Program-made: the position numbers and the translations under genes
Notes under the pieces: generated by a model
The model's database searches: none
The model's input: the letters and a program-made list of their open reading frames with translations, nothing else
Told to the model about the DNA's origin: nothing
In this document: positions 25,323 through 34,723 of the stretch, piece by piece
Numbering within the stretch: the stretch's first letter is position 1
How the letters are laid out: each line of letters opens with the position of its first letter
Origin: Phenylobacterium sp.
Lineage (GTDB): Bacteria; Pseudomonadota; Alphaproteobacteria; Caulobacterales; Caulobacteraceae
Direction: 5' to 3'
Length of the DNA stretch: 64,000 bases
NCBI RefSeq assembly: GCF_004297125.1
Contig: NZ_SCVD01000024.1
Span: forward strand, 1 to 64,000

Positions 25323-26201
25323 ATGACGGAAGCCGTCGCAAATCCGCCTTCGGAAGCGCTCAAGGCGTGGCTGGCGCGCTGGCCGTTGCTGCTGGGCTTC
25401 GTCGTGCTCGGGATCTCGACGATCTCGACGCTTGGCAAGCAGGTCTGGTCGCGGGAGGAGGGGGCGCATGGTCCGATCATCCTGGCGACGGGAGCCTGGC
25501 TGATCTGGCGGCAGGCGGCTTCATTCAAGGAGAACGCCCGACCTGCTTCGCCCTGGCTGTTGGCCTTGGGTCTCCTGGTCGCGCTACCGCTCTTCATCTT
25601 CGGCCGGGCCTTCGATTTCATCAGTCTGGAGACAGCGGGCCTCTATATCGTCGGCCTGACCATGCTCTACTCGGTGTTCGGCCTGCCGGCGCTGCTGAAG
25701 AACTGGTTCCCGCTGTTCTACATGGCGTTCCTGATCCCGCCGCCGGGCTGGCTGCTGGACAAGATCACCGCGCCGCTGAAGCAGTTCGTCTCGTATTTCT
25801 CGACGGAGGCGATGTACCTCGTCGGCCTGCCCATCGCCCGCGAAGGCGTCACGATCCGGGTGGCGCAGTACCAGCTCCTGGTGGAAGACGCCTGCTCCGG
25901 CATGAACTCGCTCATCGGTCTTTCGGCGATCAGCCTGTTCTACATCTACCTTCTGCGAGGTTCGTCGCTGCGTTACGCGGGCCTCCTGACGCTGTTCGTG
26001 GTGCCAATCGCCATCGTCGGCAACATCGGCCGCATCATTATCCTGATCCTGCTGACCTACTTCTTCGGCGACGAGGTTGCGCAGGGTTTCGCGCACCAAG
26101 CCGCCGGCGTCTTCCTGTTCGCGATCGACCTGCTGCTTGTCTTCGCCCTGGACAGCCTGCTCGCTCGCACCCTTCCCAAGTCCTGGCGGCCCGCATCGTG
26201 A
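25323..26201 (+). CDS. xrtV: Exosortase (probably type V)
   Basis: 292 aa, polytopic with about eight membrane segments. The exosortase/archaeosortase active site is complete: EDACSGMNSL with Cys191, NIGRIIIL with Arg237, and FAHQAAGVFLF with His258. Exosortases cleave C-terminal sorting signals and transfer the protein to an envelope acceptor. It starts one base after the kinase-homologue stop and its own stop overlaps the EpsI start. Type V is suggested by the alphaproteobacterial context and by the small protein at 45086-45346. No protein in the window carries an obvious sorting tail. Confidence 0.85.
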   Translation: MTEAVANPPSEALKAWLARWPLLLGFVVLGISTISTLGKQVWSREEGAHGPIILATGAWLIWRQAASFKENARPASPWLLALGLLVALPLFIFGRAFDFISLETAGLYIVGLTMLYSVFGLPALLKNWFPLFYMAFLIPPPGWLLDKITAPLKQFVSYFSTEAMYLVGLPIAREGVTIRVAQYQLLVEDACSGMNSLIGLSAISLFYIYLLRGSSLRYAGLLTLFVVPIAIVGNIGRIIILILLTYFFGDEVAQGFAHQAAGVFLFAIDLLLVFALDSLLARTLPKSWRPAS

Positions 26202-26908
26202 TTGCTCGACGTGACCTCCTGATCGGCGGCGCCTGTGTCGCGGCCGCCGGTGTCGGCGCGGCGCTCAAACCGCGCCGCAACGTGTCGTTGCTGGCCAAGA
26301 ACGAGACGCTGGCGAACATCGTGCCGGCGAAGTTCGGTCCTTGGCGATCCGAGGACGTCGGCGACCCGATGGCGATCAACGGTCCGGAGACCCTGTCGGC
26401 GCGGCTCTACAATCAGTTGGTCTCGCGCATCTATACGAACGACGAGGCGGGAGCCTCGGTGTTCATGCTGCTCGCCTACGGCGGACGGCAGACCGACGAA
26501 CTCCAACTGCACCGGCCGGAAATCTGCTATCCGGCCTTCGGTTTCGAGCTTCTGCGCAACGAACCGACAAATCTGGATCTCGCGAAAGGGGTCGTGATCC
26601 CGGCACGCCGTCTTCTGGCCGACAGCGAGAGCCGGCGCGAGAGCATCGTCTACTGGACCCGCATGGGCGAATACCTGCCTTCATCGGGCGGCCAGCAACG
26701 CGAGGATCGATTCCGCATCGCGATGCAGGGGATCATTCCTGACGGCCTGCTGTCGAGGTTCTCGACTATCGCGACGGGCCCGGCGGACGCGTGGACAGAA
26801 CTCGAGACCTTCGTGACCGCCCTGGTCGCCGCGACGCCAGCGAAGCACCGCAAGGTCCTCATCGGCACGGAACGTGCGGACGCGCTAGCGGCGCAGACCA
26901 AGGCCTGA
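26198..26908 (+). CDS. epsI: EpsI family exosortase-associated protein
   Basis: 236 aa from a GTG overlapping the exosortase stop (GTGA). An N-terminal RRDLLIGGACVAAAGVGAAL segment looks like a Tat-type or anchoring signal. The EpsI domain follows, with the motifs KFGPWRSED, YTNDEAGASVFMLLAYGGRQ and LQLHRPEICYPAFGF, the last being the family's most constant stretch. EpsI proteins co-occur with exosortases, either fused to them or downstream, and are thought to act in the periplasm on export of the same polysaccharide. It is the last gene of the operon and convergent with the next one. Confidence 0.85.
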   Translation: MIARRDLLIGGACVAAAGVGAALKPRRNVSLLAKNETLANIVPAKFGPWRSEDVGDPMAINGPETLSARLYNQLVSRIYTNDEAGASVFMLLAYGGRQTDELQLHRPEICYPAFGFELLRNEPTNLDLAKGVVIPARRLLADSESRRESIVYWTRMGEYLPSSGGQQREDRFRIAMQGIIPDGLLSRFSTIATGPADAWTELETFVTALVAATPAKHRKVLIGTERADALAAQTKA

Positions 26909-26929
26909 TGGCCCGCCAGCCCAGAACCT

Positions 26930-27316
26930 CTACTTGCGGAAGACTTGGTCGCCGTCGCTCGCCATGTGAGACAGTTTGGCGCTAACCTGCGCGCGGGTCA
27001 GGCCCATCATGACCTCGTTCCCGATCGTAGCAGGTGCCCCGGTCCTGTTGTCGTAGATCATCCAGTTGTCGCCGGCGCCGTCCTTGCGGGCCTCGTACCG
27101 GGGGCCTTCGCGGCTCTCCGTCTCTTCGCGCCGCATCTTCGCGGCCATGGCGAAAATCTCCGCCTGCTTGGCATTGCTGCGGGCTTCGGCGTTATCGATC
27201 ATCCGCTCGGTGCTGATTCGAGCGTCTTCCGCCGCTTCCTCCACCTGGGTCAGCCCGCGGCCGCAGCCCGCCAGCAACAGGGCGGTCGAGACAAAGACTA
27301 AACTGGTCCGCAACAT
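26930..27316 (-). CDS. Small lipoprotein
   Basis: 128 aa from ATG 27316. The signal peptide ends in the lipobox LLAGC (Cys at about 18). The mature part has a charged helical region (VEEAAEDARISTERMIDNAEARSN) that may form a coiled coil, then a C-terminal segment (NEVMMGLTRAQVSAKL) with no recognised domain. It is convergent with epsI and divergent from the flippase gene. Unknown function; perhaps envelope or export related by position only. Confidence 0.65.
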   Translation of the reverse strand: MLRTSLVFVSTALLLAGCGRGLTQVEEAAEDARISTERMIDNAEARSNAKQAEIFAMAAKMRREETESREGPRYEARKDGAGDNWMIYDNRTGAPATIGNEVMMGLTRAQVSAKLSHMASDGDQVFRK

Positions 27317-27511
27317 AGGTAGGGCCTTCGCGTCCGCCGGCTCCCATGGTAGCCGGCATTCGCCCCGGCGCAACGAACAGTTCAGGCGTCTCTTGTCGCC
27401 AAAGCGGTGCGTGGCCGGCCATGTTTGAGGTTTGTTTGGATCGCGCCGGCATAGTTATGGCGCAGCCGCTTCCGCCATCGATGCGGGCGGTCCGAAGCCG
27501 GGAAAACGCCG

Positions 27512-28849
27512 TTGAGATCTTTGTCCCAGGCCGTTCGGACGCTGATGAGCGGCGGCATGCTCAAGAACATCTTCGTCGTGGGTTCATCTCACGCCTTTAT
27601 CTACGCCAACACCTTCTTACGCGGCGTATTCCTCGCGCGGATCCTCGGGCCGCACGATTACGGTCTGGCGCTCATTCTGATCTCGATCACCGGGGCATTG
27701 GATCTCTTCGCCGACGCAGGCATCGACCGGTTCGTGGTGCAAAGCCGCTTTGGACATCGCAGCGACCTGATGCGGACGGCCCATGCCTTTCGTGTCGGTG
27801 GGTCGGCCGTCGTGGGCCTCGCCATCGTGCTGCTGTCGTATCCGGTGTCCCGGGCCTTCGACGCGCCTGAGCTCTGGCTGCCGATCGCGCTGACGGGCGG
27901 CATCGTCACCATCCGCGGGTTCGTCAACCTCAGCTACAAGCTCCAGCAGCGCGAACATCGCTTCGGACGCGAGGCCGGGATTCAGGCGACGATCTACACC
28001 GTCGAGCTGCTGGCCACGACTTTGGTCGCCTTATGGACCAAGAGCTATTGGGCCGTGCTTGTGGGCGCTTACCTCAACGCGATTACCCAGATCGTGCTGT
28101 CGCACATGCTTGCGAACGGGAAGTACAGCTTCATTCCCCGGGGCAAGCTGGTGGGGCTGGTCAGCCGCTTCTCGTTGCCAATCTACATGAACGCCGCGCT
28201 GCTGCTGGCCTCGGCGCAGGGCGACCGCCTGGTGATCGCGGCCTCCTTCAGCAAGACCCAGCTCGCGTTCTACGCGGCCGCCTCGGCGATCGGCGCAGGC
28301 GTCACGGGCCTGGCCGGTTCCATGACGATGAACATCATGCTGCCGAGACTGGCGCCACGGGACGGGGGACCCGGCCTCTCGCGCCGGCACATCAATCAAA
28401 TTACGGCGCTCTTCATCGGTGGGTCGCTCGTGTTTCTGGCTGCGATCACCTTGGCTGGGCCGACGCTGGTGGGACTTCTCTATGGGCCCGCCTTCGTAGG
28501 CCTGGGAACGCTGGTGTTCGCCGCAGCGATCGCGCAGATGATCCAACTCGAACAGAGCTGGCTCACGACACTTCTGATGGCAAACGGCCTTACTGCGCGT
28601 TTCCCAATGATCACCATCATGCGGGCGGCTGCGTTCCCCACAGCGTTGGTCCTGGTGAGCCTCGGCTTCTCGATCCTGGCCGTCCCCCTGGCGTTCGCGT
28701 TCGGCGCGACCCTGTCCTTGGCCGTATCGTACCATGCGGCCAGTGGGCTCAAACTGATCGATGGCCGGCTGATCGTGGTCTCATTCGCGCGCGTGCTCCT
28801 GGCCTCGGCCGCCGTCCTCCTTCTGGCGCGGAGTTGGGCCGTGGCCTAG
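27512..28849 (+). CDS. Wzx-type oligosaccharide flippase
   Basis: 445 aa from TTG 27512 (GGGAAA upstream); ATG 27545 is an alternative that keeps the whole membrane domain. About 12-14 hydrophobic segments and the N-terminal FLRGVFLARILGPHDYGLALI region match the MOP/Wzx superfamily. It would move the undecaprenyl-linked repeat unit to the periplasmic face for the polymerase at 15848. Both genes are needed for a Wzx/Wzy pathway, and both lie in this locus. Confidence 0.87.
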   Translation: MRSLSQAVRTLMSGGMLKNIFVVGSSHAFIYANTFLRGVFLARILGPHDYGLALILISITGALDLFADAGIDRFVVQSRFGHRSDLMRTAHAFRVGGSAVVGLAIVLLSYPVSRAFDAPELWLPIALTGGIVTIRGFVNLSYKLQQREHRFGREAGIQATIYTVELLATTLVALWTKSYWAVLVGAYLNAITQIVLSHMLANGKYSFIPRGKLVGLVSRFSLPIYMNAALLLASAQGDRLVIAASFSKTQLAFYAAASAIGAGVTGLAGSMTMNIMLPRLAPRDGGPGLSRRHINQITALFIGGSLVFLAAITLAGPTLVGLLYGPAFVGLGTLVFAAAIAQMIQLEQSWLTTLLMANGLTARFPMITIMRAAAFPTALVLVSLGFSILAVPLAFAFGATLSLAVSYHAASGLKLIDGRLIVVSFARVLLASAAVLLLARSWAVA

Positions 28850-29021
28850 GCTGACCGAGTCACGCTGCAGGAAGCCTCGCCGGGAAGGGCACGGGGGGCG
28901 TAAGGGACATGCCACTTGCGCGGGGTGAATGTGCGAAGTACCGCGCCGCGCGCCCGCACGATGTCTGGCCAGCTCCAGTACCCGGGGGTTCGCGTCGGGG
29001 GACGCTCAAGAAGGAAGACGG

Positions 29022-30284
29022 ATGCCGCAGCTGCGGGAATTCATAAAGCGCAACATGCCGACAGGGCTGCGCAACGCTGTGGTCGATGTCCGCGACCTGT
29101 TCGCCGCGCCGGCGCTCGAGGACATCGTCCTGCACGACTACGCCTTGGCGCCAGACGCCGATGCGCGCCCGCGCCTCTCGCTGGTGATCCCGAGCGTGGA
29201 CCCGGCTGGCGCGTTCGGGGGCGTGACGACGGCCATCGACATCTTCCTGGACCTCTGTGTGAGGACCGGCGCCCAGGCACGGATCATCACCGACGATTTC
29301 GAGCGTCGTCTGGACCGCAGCTTCATCGATCGTCGGGCGGCGGGGATCGGCCTGGATCCGGCCTCCGTCGAGATCGCGCGCCGAACCACCGAAGTTCCCA
29401 CCATACAGGTGCGTTCGCGGGACATTTTCATCGCCTATAACTGGTATATTGCGCTCAACGTCCGTTCGCTCATCGACCAGCAGGCGGCGCACTTCGGCGG
29501 GGCTCCTCGACCGTTCCTGTACGTGATCCAGGACTACGAGCCGCTGTTCTACAGGCTCTCGTCTACGCACATGCTGGCGCGTTTGGCCTTCGATCCGGGG
29601 CGGCCGTGCTGGGGCCTGTTCAACAGCTCGCAGCTCCACGCGTTTTTCGAGGCGCAAGGCCATCAACTCGAGCACAGCTACGTCTTCGAGCCCAAGATCC
29701 CGCGGGGCCTGCGTCCGGCGCTGGAGGCCGGACCGATCGCCAAGACCAAGCGCATCCTGGTCTACGGCCGCCCCCAGATCCCGCGGAACTGCTTCCCTGC
29801 GGTGGAGAAGGGCCTGAGGCTGTGGGCGGCGCGATATCCTCAGTTCGCGGATTGGGACGTCGCGTCGGCGGGCCTGACGCACAAGCCTGTGCCGATCGGG
29901 GCCGGTCGGGCCCTTCGCTCGCTGGGGAAGCTGCCGCTCGAGGACTATGCCAACACGTTGCGGACCACCGCCGTCGGCCTGTCCCTGATGGCGTCGCCGC
30001 ATCCCAGCTACCCGCCGCTCGAGATGGCCCACTTCGGCGCGCTGACGATCACCAATCGGTACGCCAACAAGGACCTGGGGCCCCTCCACGACAACTTCAT
30101 CTCGATACCCGACATCGACGCGGCGACCATCGCCCACGCGCTGGCCCAGGCATGCGAGCGGTTCGAGGCCGAGCCGGATATCGGCTGGCAGGGCAAATCC
30201 CGGATGCCCGGATATCTGGACCCCGCCGAATGGCCGTTCCTGTCGGAGTTGGCTTCGGACCTGAAGGTGGTCTGGGACCGCTGA
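29022..30284 (+). CDS. WsaF-like glycosyltransferase
   Basis: 420 aa from ATG 29022 (AAGGA at good spacing). The N-terminal domain includes LSLVIPSVDP...FGGVTTAIDIF, and the middle has FLYVIQDYEPLFYRLSS, the QDYEPxFY signature of the WsaF-like rhamnosyltransferases (GT-B). The C-terminal domain carries ILVYGRPQIPRNCFPA and GLSLMASPHPSYPPLEMAHFGALTITN for the nucleotide-sugar site. Likely extends the polysaccharide in the cytoplasm; a rhamnosyl donor is a family-based guess. Confidence 0.85.
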   Translation: MPQLREFIKRNMPTGLRNAVVDVRDLFAAPALEDIVLHDYALAPDADARPRLSLVIPSVDPAGAFGGVTTAIDIFLDLCVRTGAQARIITDDFERRLDRSFIDRRAAGIGLDPASVEIARRTTEVPTIQVRSRDIFIAYNWYIALNVRSLIDQQAAHFGGAPRPFLYVIQDYEPLFYRLSSTHMLARLAFDPGRPCWGLFNSSQLHAFFEAQGHQLEHSYVFEPKIPRGLRPALEAGPIAKTKRILVYGRPQIPRNCFPAVEKGLRLWAARYPQFADWDVASAGLTHKPVPIGAGRALRSLGKLPLEDYANTLRTTAVGLSLMASPHPSYPPLEMAHFGALTITNRYANKDLGPLHDNFISIPDIDAATIAHALAQACERFEAEPDIGWQGKSRMPGYLDPAEWPFLSELASDLKVVWDR

Positions 30285-30300
30285 CGGCTCGGGCGCCTCG

Positions 30301-30639
30301 CTAGCGGAGGGCGAGCCAAGCCTGACGGACGGGCTCGAGGCGCGGTGGGACGTCCTGATCCAACGGGTGCTTCACTTCGAAGGCCATGCCGGCCAGGTCG
30401 CCGCGTCGCCACTTCAGCACGACCTCGAACGCCATCCCAGCCTGGAAATTGATCAGAATGAAGCGCGGCGGGACCTTGTGAAGATGCGAGAGTTCAATCT
30501 TCGCGCCGCTCTCGCTCAGGTCCTTGATGACGCAGTCGGCCCATATGCCCAGCTTGTCGCCATGCATGATCCGGCCGCGCGTATTGATAGATACCCGCGG
30601 TTCGGCGCGCCGGTCGAGGAAGGATCGGGCGTTAGTCAT
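30301..30639 (-). CDS. PilZ domain protein
   Basis: 112 aa from ATG 30639. The c-di-GMP binding motifs are both visible: RRAEPRVSI (RxxxR, near residue 9) and DLSESGAKIEL (D/NxSxxG, near 39). It is a stand-alone PilZ domain without other parts. It follows virB11 on the same strand with a gap of 79 nt and could be read from the same transcript. Likely a c-di-GMP sensor acting on envelope processes such as polysaccharide synthesis; its target is not visible here. Confidence 0.85.
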   Translation of the reverse strand: MTNARSFLDRRAEPRVSINTRGRIMHGDKLGIWADCVIKDLSESGAKIELSHLHKVPPRFILINFQAGMAFEVVLKWRRGDLAGMAFEVKHPLDQDVPPRLEPVRQAWLALR

Positions 30640-30718
30640 CCGATTACCTAACCAGAAAAACGCTTTAGAAGTCCTTCGCTTGTGACGGTTACCGTGCGGC
30701 GCGTGGACGCGGCGTAGT

Positions 30719-31699
30719 CTAGCGCGGCCGGAACAGCACTTCACTCACCCGCCGCGCGCCGTCCACACGGTCGAGTTGCACCACCACGTCGATGACGCGG
30801 CTGACGTAGGTCTGCACCTTCTCCCAACCCAGATCGACGCCGGAGGTGAGGGCCAGCAGGGCGATCTGGTCCAGCGCGCCCGCGGGGCTGTCGGCGTGGA
30901 TCGTGGTGAGCGAGCCGGGATGGCCGCTGTTCACCGCGCGCAGGAAGGCGAAGGCCTCCTTGCCCCGAAGTTCGCCCAGCAGGATCCGATCGGGCCGGAG
31001 GCGCAGGGACGCGGCCAGCAGGGCGTCGGCGTCGACCTTGGCCTCGCCCAGTTCGCCCCGCACGGCCACGAGGCCGACACTGTTGGCGTGGTCCAGCCGG
31101 ACTTCCGGCGCGTCCTCGATCACCACCAGGCGTTCCTCGCGGTCGATCTCCTTGACGAGGGCGTTCAGGAGGGTGGTCTTGCCGCTGCCGGTGCCGCCGG
31201 AGATGACGATGGTCTTGCGGCGCTTCACCGCCATCTTGAGGAAGGTGTGGAGGTCGCCGCTCTCCAGCACGGCCTCCAGCTCGGCGTCGGCCTCCCGGGT
31301 CTTTGCGGCGTCGGTGCGGTGGGCCGCGTCGAACAGGCCGTCGCGGGCCAGATCGCCGACGCTCATGTCCGAGATCAGGTGCTTGCGCACCGCCATGGCC
31401 AGGCCGCCGCGGGTGGCCGGGGGCGCCACGACCTGCACGCGGGCGCCGTCGGGCAGGGTGGCCGACAGCAGCGGCTGCTCGCGGTTGACGCCCTGGTGGC
31501 TGGCGGCGGCGATCTGGCGGGCCAGGCGCTGCAACGCCATCTCGTCGAGTTCGTCGGCCGGTTCGCGGCACATGGCGCCGCCGGTGGTCTCGACCCACAC
31601 TTCGCCCGGCCGGTTGATCAGGACGTCGGTGACGTCCGGCCGCGAGAGCCAGGGAGAGAGGGGCGCCAGATAGGCGGAAAGATAGACGTTCGCGGTCAT
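30719..31699 (-). CDS. virB11: VirB11-type traffic ATPase
   Basis: 326 aa. Walker A GGTGSGKT at 168-175, the Asp box VVIEDAPEVRLDHAN, Walker B region LRPDRILLGELRGKEA and the His box HPGSLTTIHADSP identify a VirB11/TrbB hexameric ATPase. It sits on the cytoplasmic face of the type IV secretion channel and powers assembly and substrate transfer with VirB4. Its ATG overlaps the virB10 stop. Confidence 0.93.
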   Translation of the reverse strand: MTANVYLSAYLAPLSPWLSRPDVTDVLINRPGEVWVETTGGAMCREPADELDEMALQRLARQIAAASHQGVNREQPLLSATLPDGARVQVVAPPATRGGLAMAVRKHLISDMSVGDLARDGLFDAAHRTDAAKTREADAELEAVLESGDLHTFLKMAVKRRKTIVISGGTGSGKTTLLNALVKEIDREERLVVIEDAPEVRLDHANSVGLVAVRGELGEAKVDADALLAASLRLRPDRILLGELRGKEAFAFLRAVNSGHPGSLTTIHADSPAGALDQIALLALTSGVDLGWEKVQTYVSRVIDVVVQLDRVDGARRVSEVLFRPR

Positions 31700-32790
31700 C
31701 GCACCACGGATGAGAAGTCCAGGTCGCGGGCCACCGAGACCTGAACCGGAGAGCCCTGGGCCACCTTGATGGTGTCGGGCATGTCGATCTGCTTCTGCAG
31801 GGCGATGGCGGCGGGGTTCGAGCCCTGGCCGCCGGCGCCGCCGATCACCAGCGTCGTGCTGTCGCCGCTGCTGGCGCTGTTGGCCAGCGCCTGGCCGCCG
31901 GCGCTGATGACGGTCAGCAGGATCGAGGAGCCGAAGCGGCGCACGAAATGGGTGTCCACCTCGCCCGACAGGCCACCGCGGCCGAGCTCGTCGGTCGCCG
32001 GCGAACCCACGTCGATGGTGACGCCGGTGGGCGTAATGATCCGCGACCAGACCACGAAGGCCCGGGTCTGGCCCACGGCGGCGGCGCTCTTGTACTGGCC
32101 GACCAGCCGCGAGCCGCGCGGGATCAGCACCCGGCTGCCGTCGAAGCTGCGGACATCGCGGCTGACCACCGCGCGGACGGCGCCCGGGAGGTCGGAATTG
32201 ATCGCCGTCTCCAGGGTGGCCGGGATCACCGAGCCCTGCGGCACGGTGCGGCCCAGGTCGCGCATCTGGGTGGCGCGGGCGGTGTCGCCCAGGCCGCGCG
32301 TGACGCCGGCTGCGAACCGCTCATCGGCTGACTGGCGCACGTCGTTGGCCGGCGCAGGACCGGCCACGGCCTGGTTGGGGGAGGTGTTCGCCTGGGCGAG
32401 CTGGACGCCTTCGGCCGCGGCGCTGGCGGCGCCGAAGTCGACGACGACCGTGGGCGCGCGCCAGTGCGCCTGCTCGGGGTCGGCAGGCGGGGCGACGGAT
32501 TGCATGACCACCGGGGCCGGCGGGGCCGCCGCCGGAGCGGGGGCGGGCGCAGGCGCGGGGACGGGAGGCGGCGCGGGTGCGGCCTTCGGCGCGGGCGGCG
32601 GCGCGGTCTGGGCGCGTGCGTCCCGGCCGCTGGCCAAGCCGTTGAACACCATGACGCCCAGAACGGCGGCGCCGGCCACGCCCACCCACATGGTCCAGGG
32701 TGAATCTGGCGCCTGCACCTGCGGGCGCGCCGAGGCGGCGCGCGCGAAGACCGGGCTGAGGTCGGACGGGGTCTGGTCGTTGCGTTTCAT
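31696..32790 (-). CDS. virB10: VirB10 (TrbI-like) core-complex protein
   Basis: 364 aa from ATG 32790, overlapping the virB9 stop (ATGA). A cytoplasmic N-terminus precedes a single membrane segment (WTMWVGVAGAAVLGVMVFNG), then a long Pro/Ala-rich periplasmic linker. The TrbI/VirB10 domain follows with VIPATLETAINSDLPGAVRAVVSRDVRSFDG and VLIPRGSRLVGQY. It spans the inner membrane to the outer-membrane pore with VirB9. Confidence 0.93.
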   Translation of the reverse strand: MKRNDQTPSDLSPVFARAASARPQVQAPDSPWTMWVGVAGAAVLGVMVFNGLASGRDARAQTAPPPAPKAAPAPPPVPAPAPAPAPAAAPPAPVVMQSVAPPADPEQAHWRAPTVVVDFGAASAAAEGVQLAQANTSPNQAVAGPAPANDVRQSADERFAAGVTRGLGDTARATQMRDLGRTVPQGSVIPATLETAINSDLPGAVRAVVSRDVRSFDGSRVLIPRGSRLVGQYKSAAAVGQTRAFVVWSRIITPTGVTIDVGSPATDELGRGGLSGEVDTHFVRRFGSSILLTVISAGGQALANSASSGDSTTLVIGGAGGQGSNPAAIALQKQIDMPDTIKVAQGSPVQVSVARDLDFSSVVR

Positions 32791-33545
32791 CGCCGCCACC
32801 ACGGATCCTTCTTGCGCTGCGGGAGCGCGCTGGCTTCCTCGACGCGGAAGCCGTCGTTGTAGATGCGAGTGATCTCGTCGCCTCGACGCAGCACGAAGCC
32901 GCGCGCGACGCGGTCGGCGACCACATAGCCGTCGCGCTCACGGGTGTTGACCACCGCCTCGCCGCCGTCGGCGTTGAGGGCGAAGATCGCCGGCAGGTCC
33001 TCGCCCTGGCGGAACGAGAAATAGGTGTCCTGGCCGTCGTCGAAGACCTTCACCGGCAGGGTCCTGGGTGAGCCCTGGTAGGAATAGGCGACATTCGCTT
33101 CCACCGGCGGCTTGGGCGGCGGGGGCGGGGCGACGTAGGCCATCACCGGCGGCGCGTAGAGGAAGCGCACGGTGAAGGGCGTGCTCCGGGCCACGGCGCG
33201 CGGGCGCAGGCTGAGCTCGAAGTTGTAGCGCCGCAGGTTGGTCACCACCGTCATGTTGGTGGGCGGCCGTTGCGACATCGGCTTCAGGAACAGCAGGTTC
33301 GCGCGCCGGTTCGGCGTGACCTGCCAGCCGAGGGAATCGCCGATGGCGACGTTCTCGATCCGCTCGGCAGGATCGAACTCGACCGAGAGCTGGTAGCCCA
33401 GGGCCACCCTCAGCTCGACGACCTCTTCAGGGTCGTAGGCGACGACATGGATGCGCGGGTCGCCGGGCCCCGGCTGGGGAACGACGGCCAGGGCCGGCCC
33501 CGCGACAAGGGCCAGGGTGACGGCGAGGGTTGATAGGCGGATCAT
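32787..33545 (-). CDS. virB9: VirB9 core-complex protein
   Basis: 252 aa from ATG 33545. A signal peptide ends near AGPALAVVP. The N-terminal VirB9 domain has DPRIHVVAYDPEEVVEL and NRRANLLFLKP, and the C-terminal domain has LPVKVFDDGQDTYFSF and the closing TRIYNDGFRVEE. It forms the outer ring of the channel with VirB10 and, in most systems, the VirB7 lipoprotein, which is not found here. The start overlaps the virB6 stop. Confidence 0.93.
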   Translation of the reverse strand: MIRLSTLAVTLALVAGPALAVVPQPGPGDPRIHVVAYDPEEVVELRVALGYQLSVEFDPAERIENVAIGDSLGWQVTPNRRANLLFLKPMSQRPPTNMTVVTNLRRYNFELSLRPRAVARSTPFTVRFLYAPPVMAYVAPPPPPKPPVEANVAYSYQGSPRTLPVKVFDDGQDTYFSFRQGEDLPAIFALNADGGEAVVNTRERDGYVVADRVARGFVLRRGDEITRIYNDGFRVEEASALPQRKKDPWWRR

Positions 33546-34723
33546 CGGGCGGCTCCCGCGCGGCGCGCGGTGAAGGCGGGACGACGGTAGGCGTCCCCGA
33601 GGCGGCGGGTCTCGTCGAGGCCGACGGACACGTGGCGGCTGGTGCGGGCCGAGGCCGCGGCGGAGGCGGCCGCCGCCGTCGAGGCGGAGCGGGTGCGCGC
33701 GGCGGTGGCCTGGGCCTGATCCCGCTGCAGGTCCATGGCCAGGCGCTCGGCGCGCGAGGGCAGCGGCGCGAGGCCGGCGCCCGCCGCCTGAGCGATCCGG
33801 CCGGACTCGCCGGCCCGCACGCCGCGGTCGACCGTCGGGGAGGGCAGCTTGAAGCCGAACGCCATGACGCAGGCGCCGATGACCAGGGCGGCCTGACCGG
33901 CGGCGAAGACGAAGACTAGCGCCGCGGCGCTCATGGCGGTCTGCGGCTCGAGCCGCTGACCCATGCGCTGCTCGGTCAGAATGGCGACCCAGGGGTCCAG
34001 TACGATGAGCATCAGCACCACCAACAGCCAGGCCACCATGGGGACCAGGGCCGAGGCGACGAGGGCCCGGAGCCAGCCCACGAACAGGCCGCGTGTCATC
34101 GGGATCAGCGCCAGGACGATGAACAGTGGGCCGACGGCCGTCAGGACGCCGATCGACAGGGTGGCGGCCGAGATCACGCCGGCGCTGGTGAGGAAGATCG
34201 CGCCCGAGGCCGCGGCGGTCGCCTCGGCGGCGGCGGCCTGCGGGCTGGAGTAGCCCTTGGCGTCCGGCCCGGCGAGCTTGCCGTAGGCGGCGGCCGTGAC
34301 GCTGAACTCGGTGTAGGCCGCCTGCAGCCCGTCGATGGGGCTGGCGGCGAGGCCGGCTTGGTCGGCCCCCTGCATGGGGCCGGCGACGAGGCCGGCGATC
34401 TCGACGGGCGCGCGGGCGGCGGTGTCGAAGACCAGGGTCTGGAACGTGGACCAGCTGGTGACCAGCGCCATGATCAGCCCGACCTTGAGCGCGATCGCCG
34501 GCGCATCGGACAGGCGCACAGAGCCCTGGGCGAACAGCATCCGGTAGCCGATGAGGGCCACATAGATGACCAGCAGCGCGGTCAGGGCGGTCTGGAACAC
34601 CGACGAGCCCGTCGTGAGCGCCAGATAGCCGCCCTGGGCGTAGGCGCGGGTCTGGCACTCCACGGTGGCGAGGACGCCGCGGATCAGTCCGTCGTCGACC
34701 AGGGCGGCGCAGGCGTTGCTCAT
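33542..34723 (-). CDS. virB6: VirB6 inner-membrane channel protein
   Basis: 393 aa with about six membrane segments (for example ALTALLVIYVALIGYRMLF, ALKVGLIMALVTSW, and the cluster around 190-260). The C-terminal ~110 residues are hydrophilic and Ala-rich. The pattern and the position between virB4 and virB9 match VirB6, which forms part of the inner-membrane conduit. The start overlaps the virB4 stop. Confidence 0.9.
   Translation of the reverse strand: MSNACAALVDDGLIRGVLATVECQTRAYAQGGYLALTTGSSVFQTALTALLVIYVALIGYRMLFAQGSVRLSDAPAIALKVGLIMALVTSWSTFQTLVFDTAARAPVEIAGLVAGPMQGADQAGLAASPIDGLQAAYTEFSVTAAAYGKLAGPDAKGYSSPQAAAAEATAAASGAIFLTSAGVISAATLSIGVLTAVGPLFIVLALIPMTRGLFVGWLRALVASALVPMVAWLLVVLMLIVLDPWVAILTEQRMGQRLEPQTAMSAAALVFVFAAGQAALVIGACVMAFGFKLPSPTVDRGVRAGESGRIAQAAGAGLAPLPSRAERLAMDLQRDQAQATAARTRSASTAAAASAAASARTSRHVSVGLDETRRLGDAYRRPAFTARRAGAAR

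Noticed and set aside
32787..34658. A 623-codon minus-strand frame running through virB9 and most of virB6
   Set aside because: Only the part up to ATG 33545 is virB9; the rest is an Arg/Pro-rich antiframe of virB6, which has clear membrane segments in its own frame.
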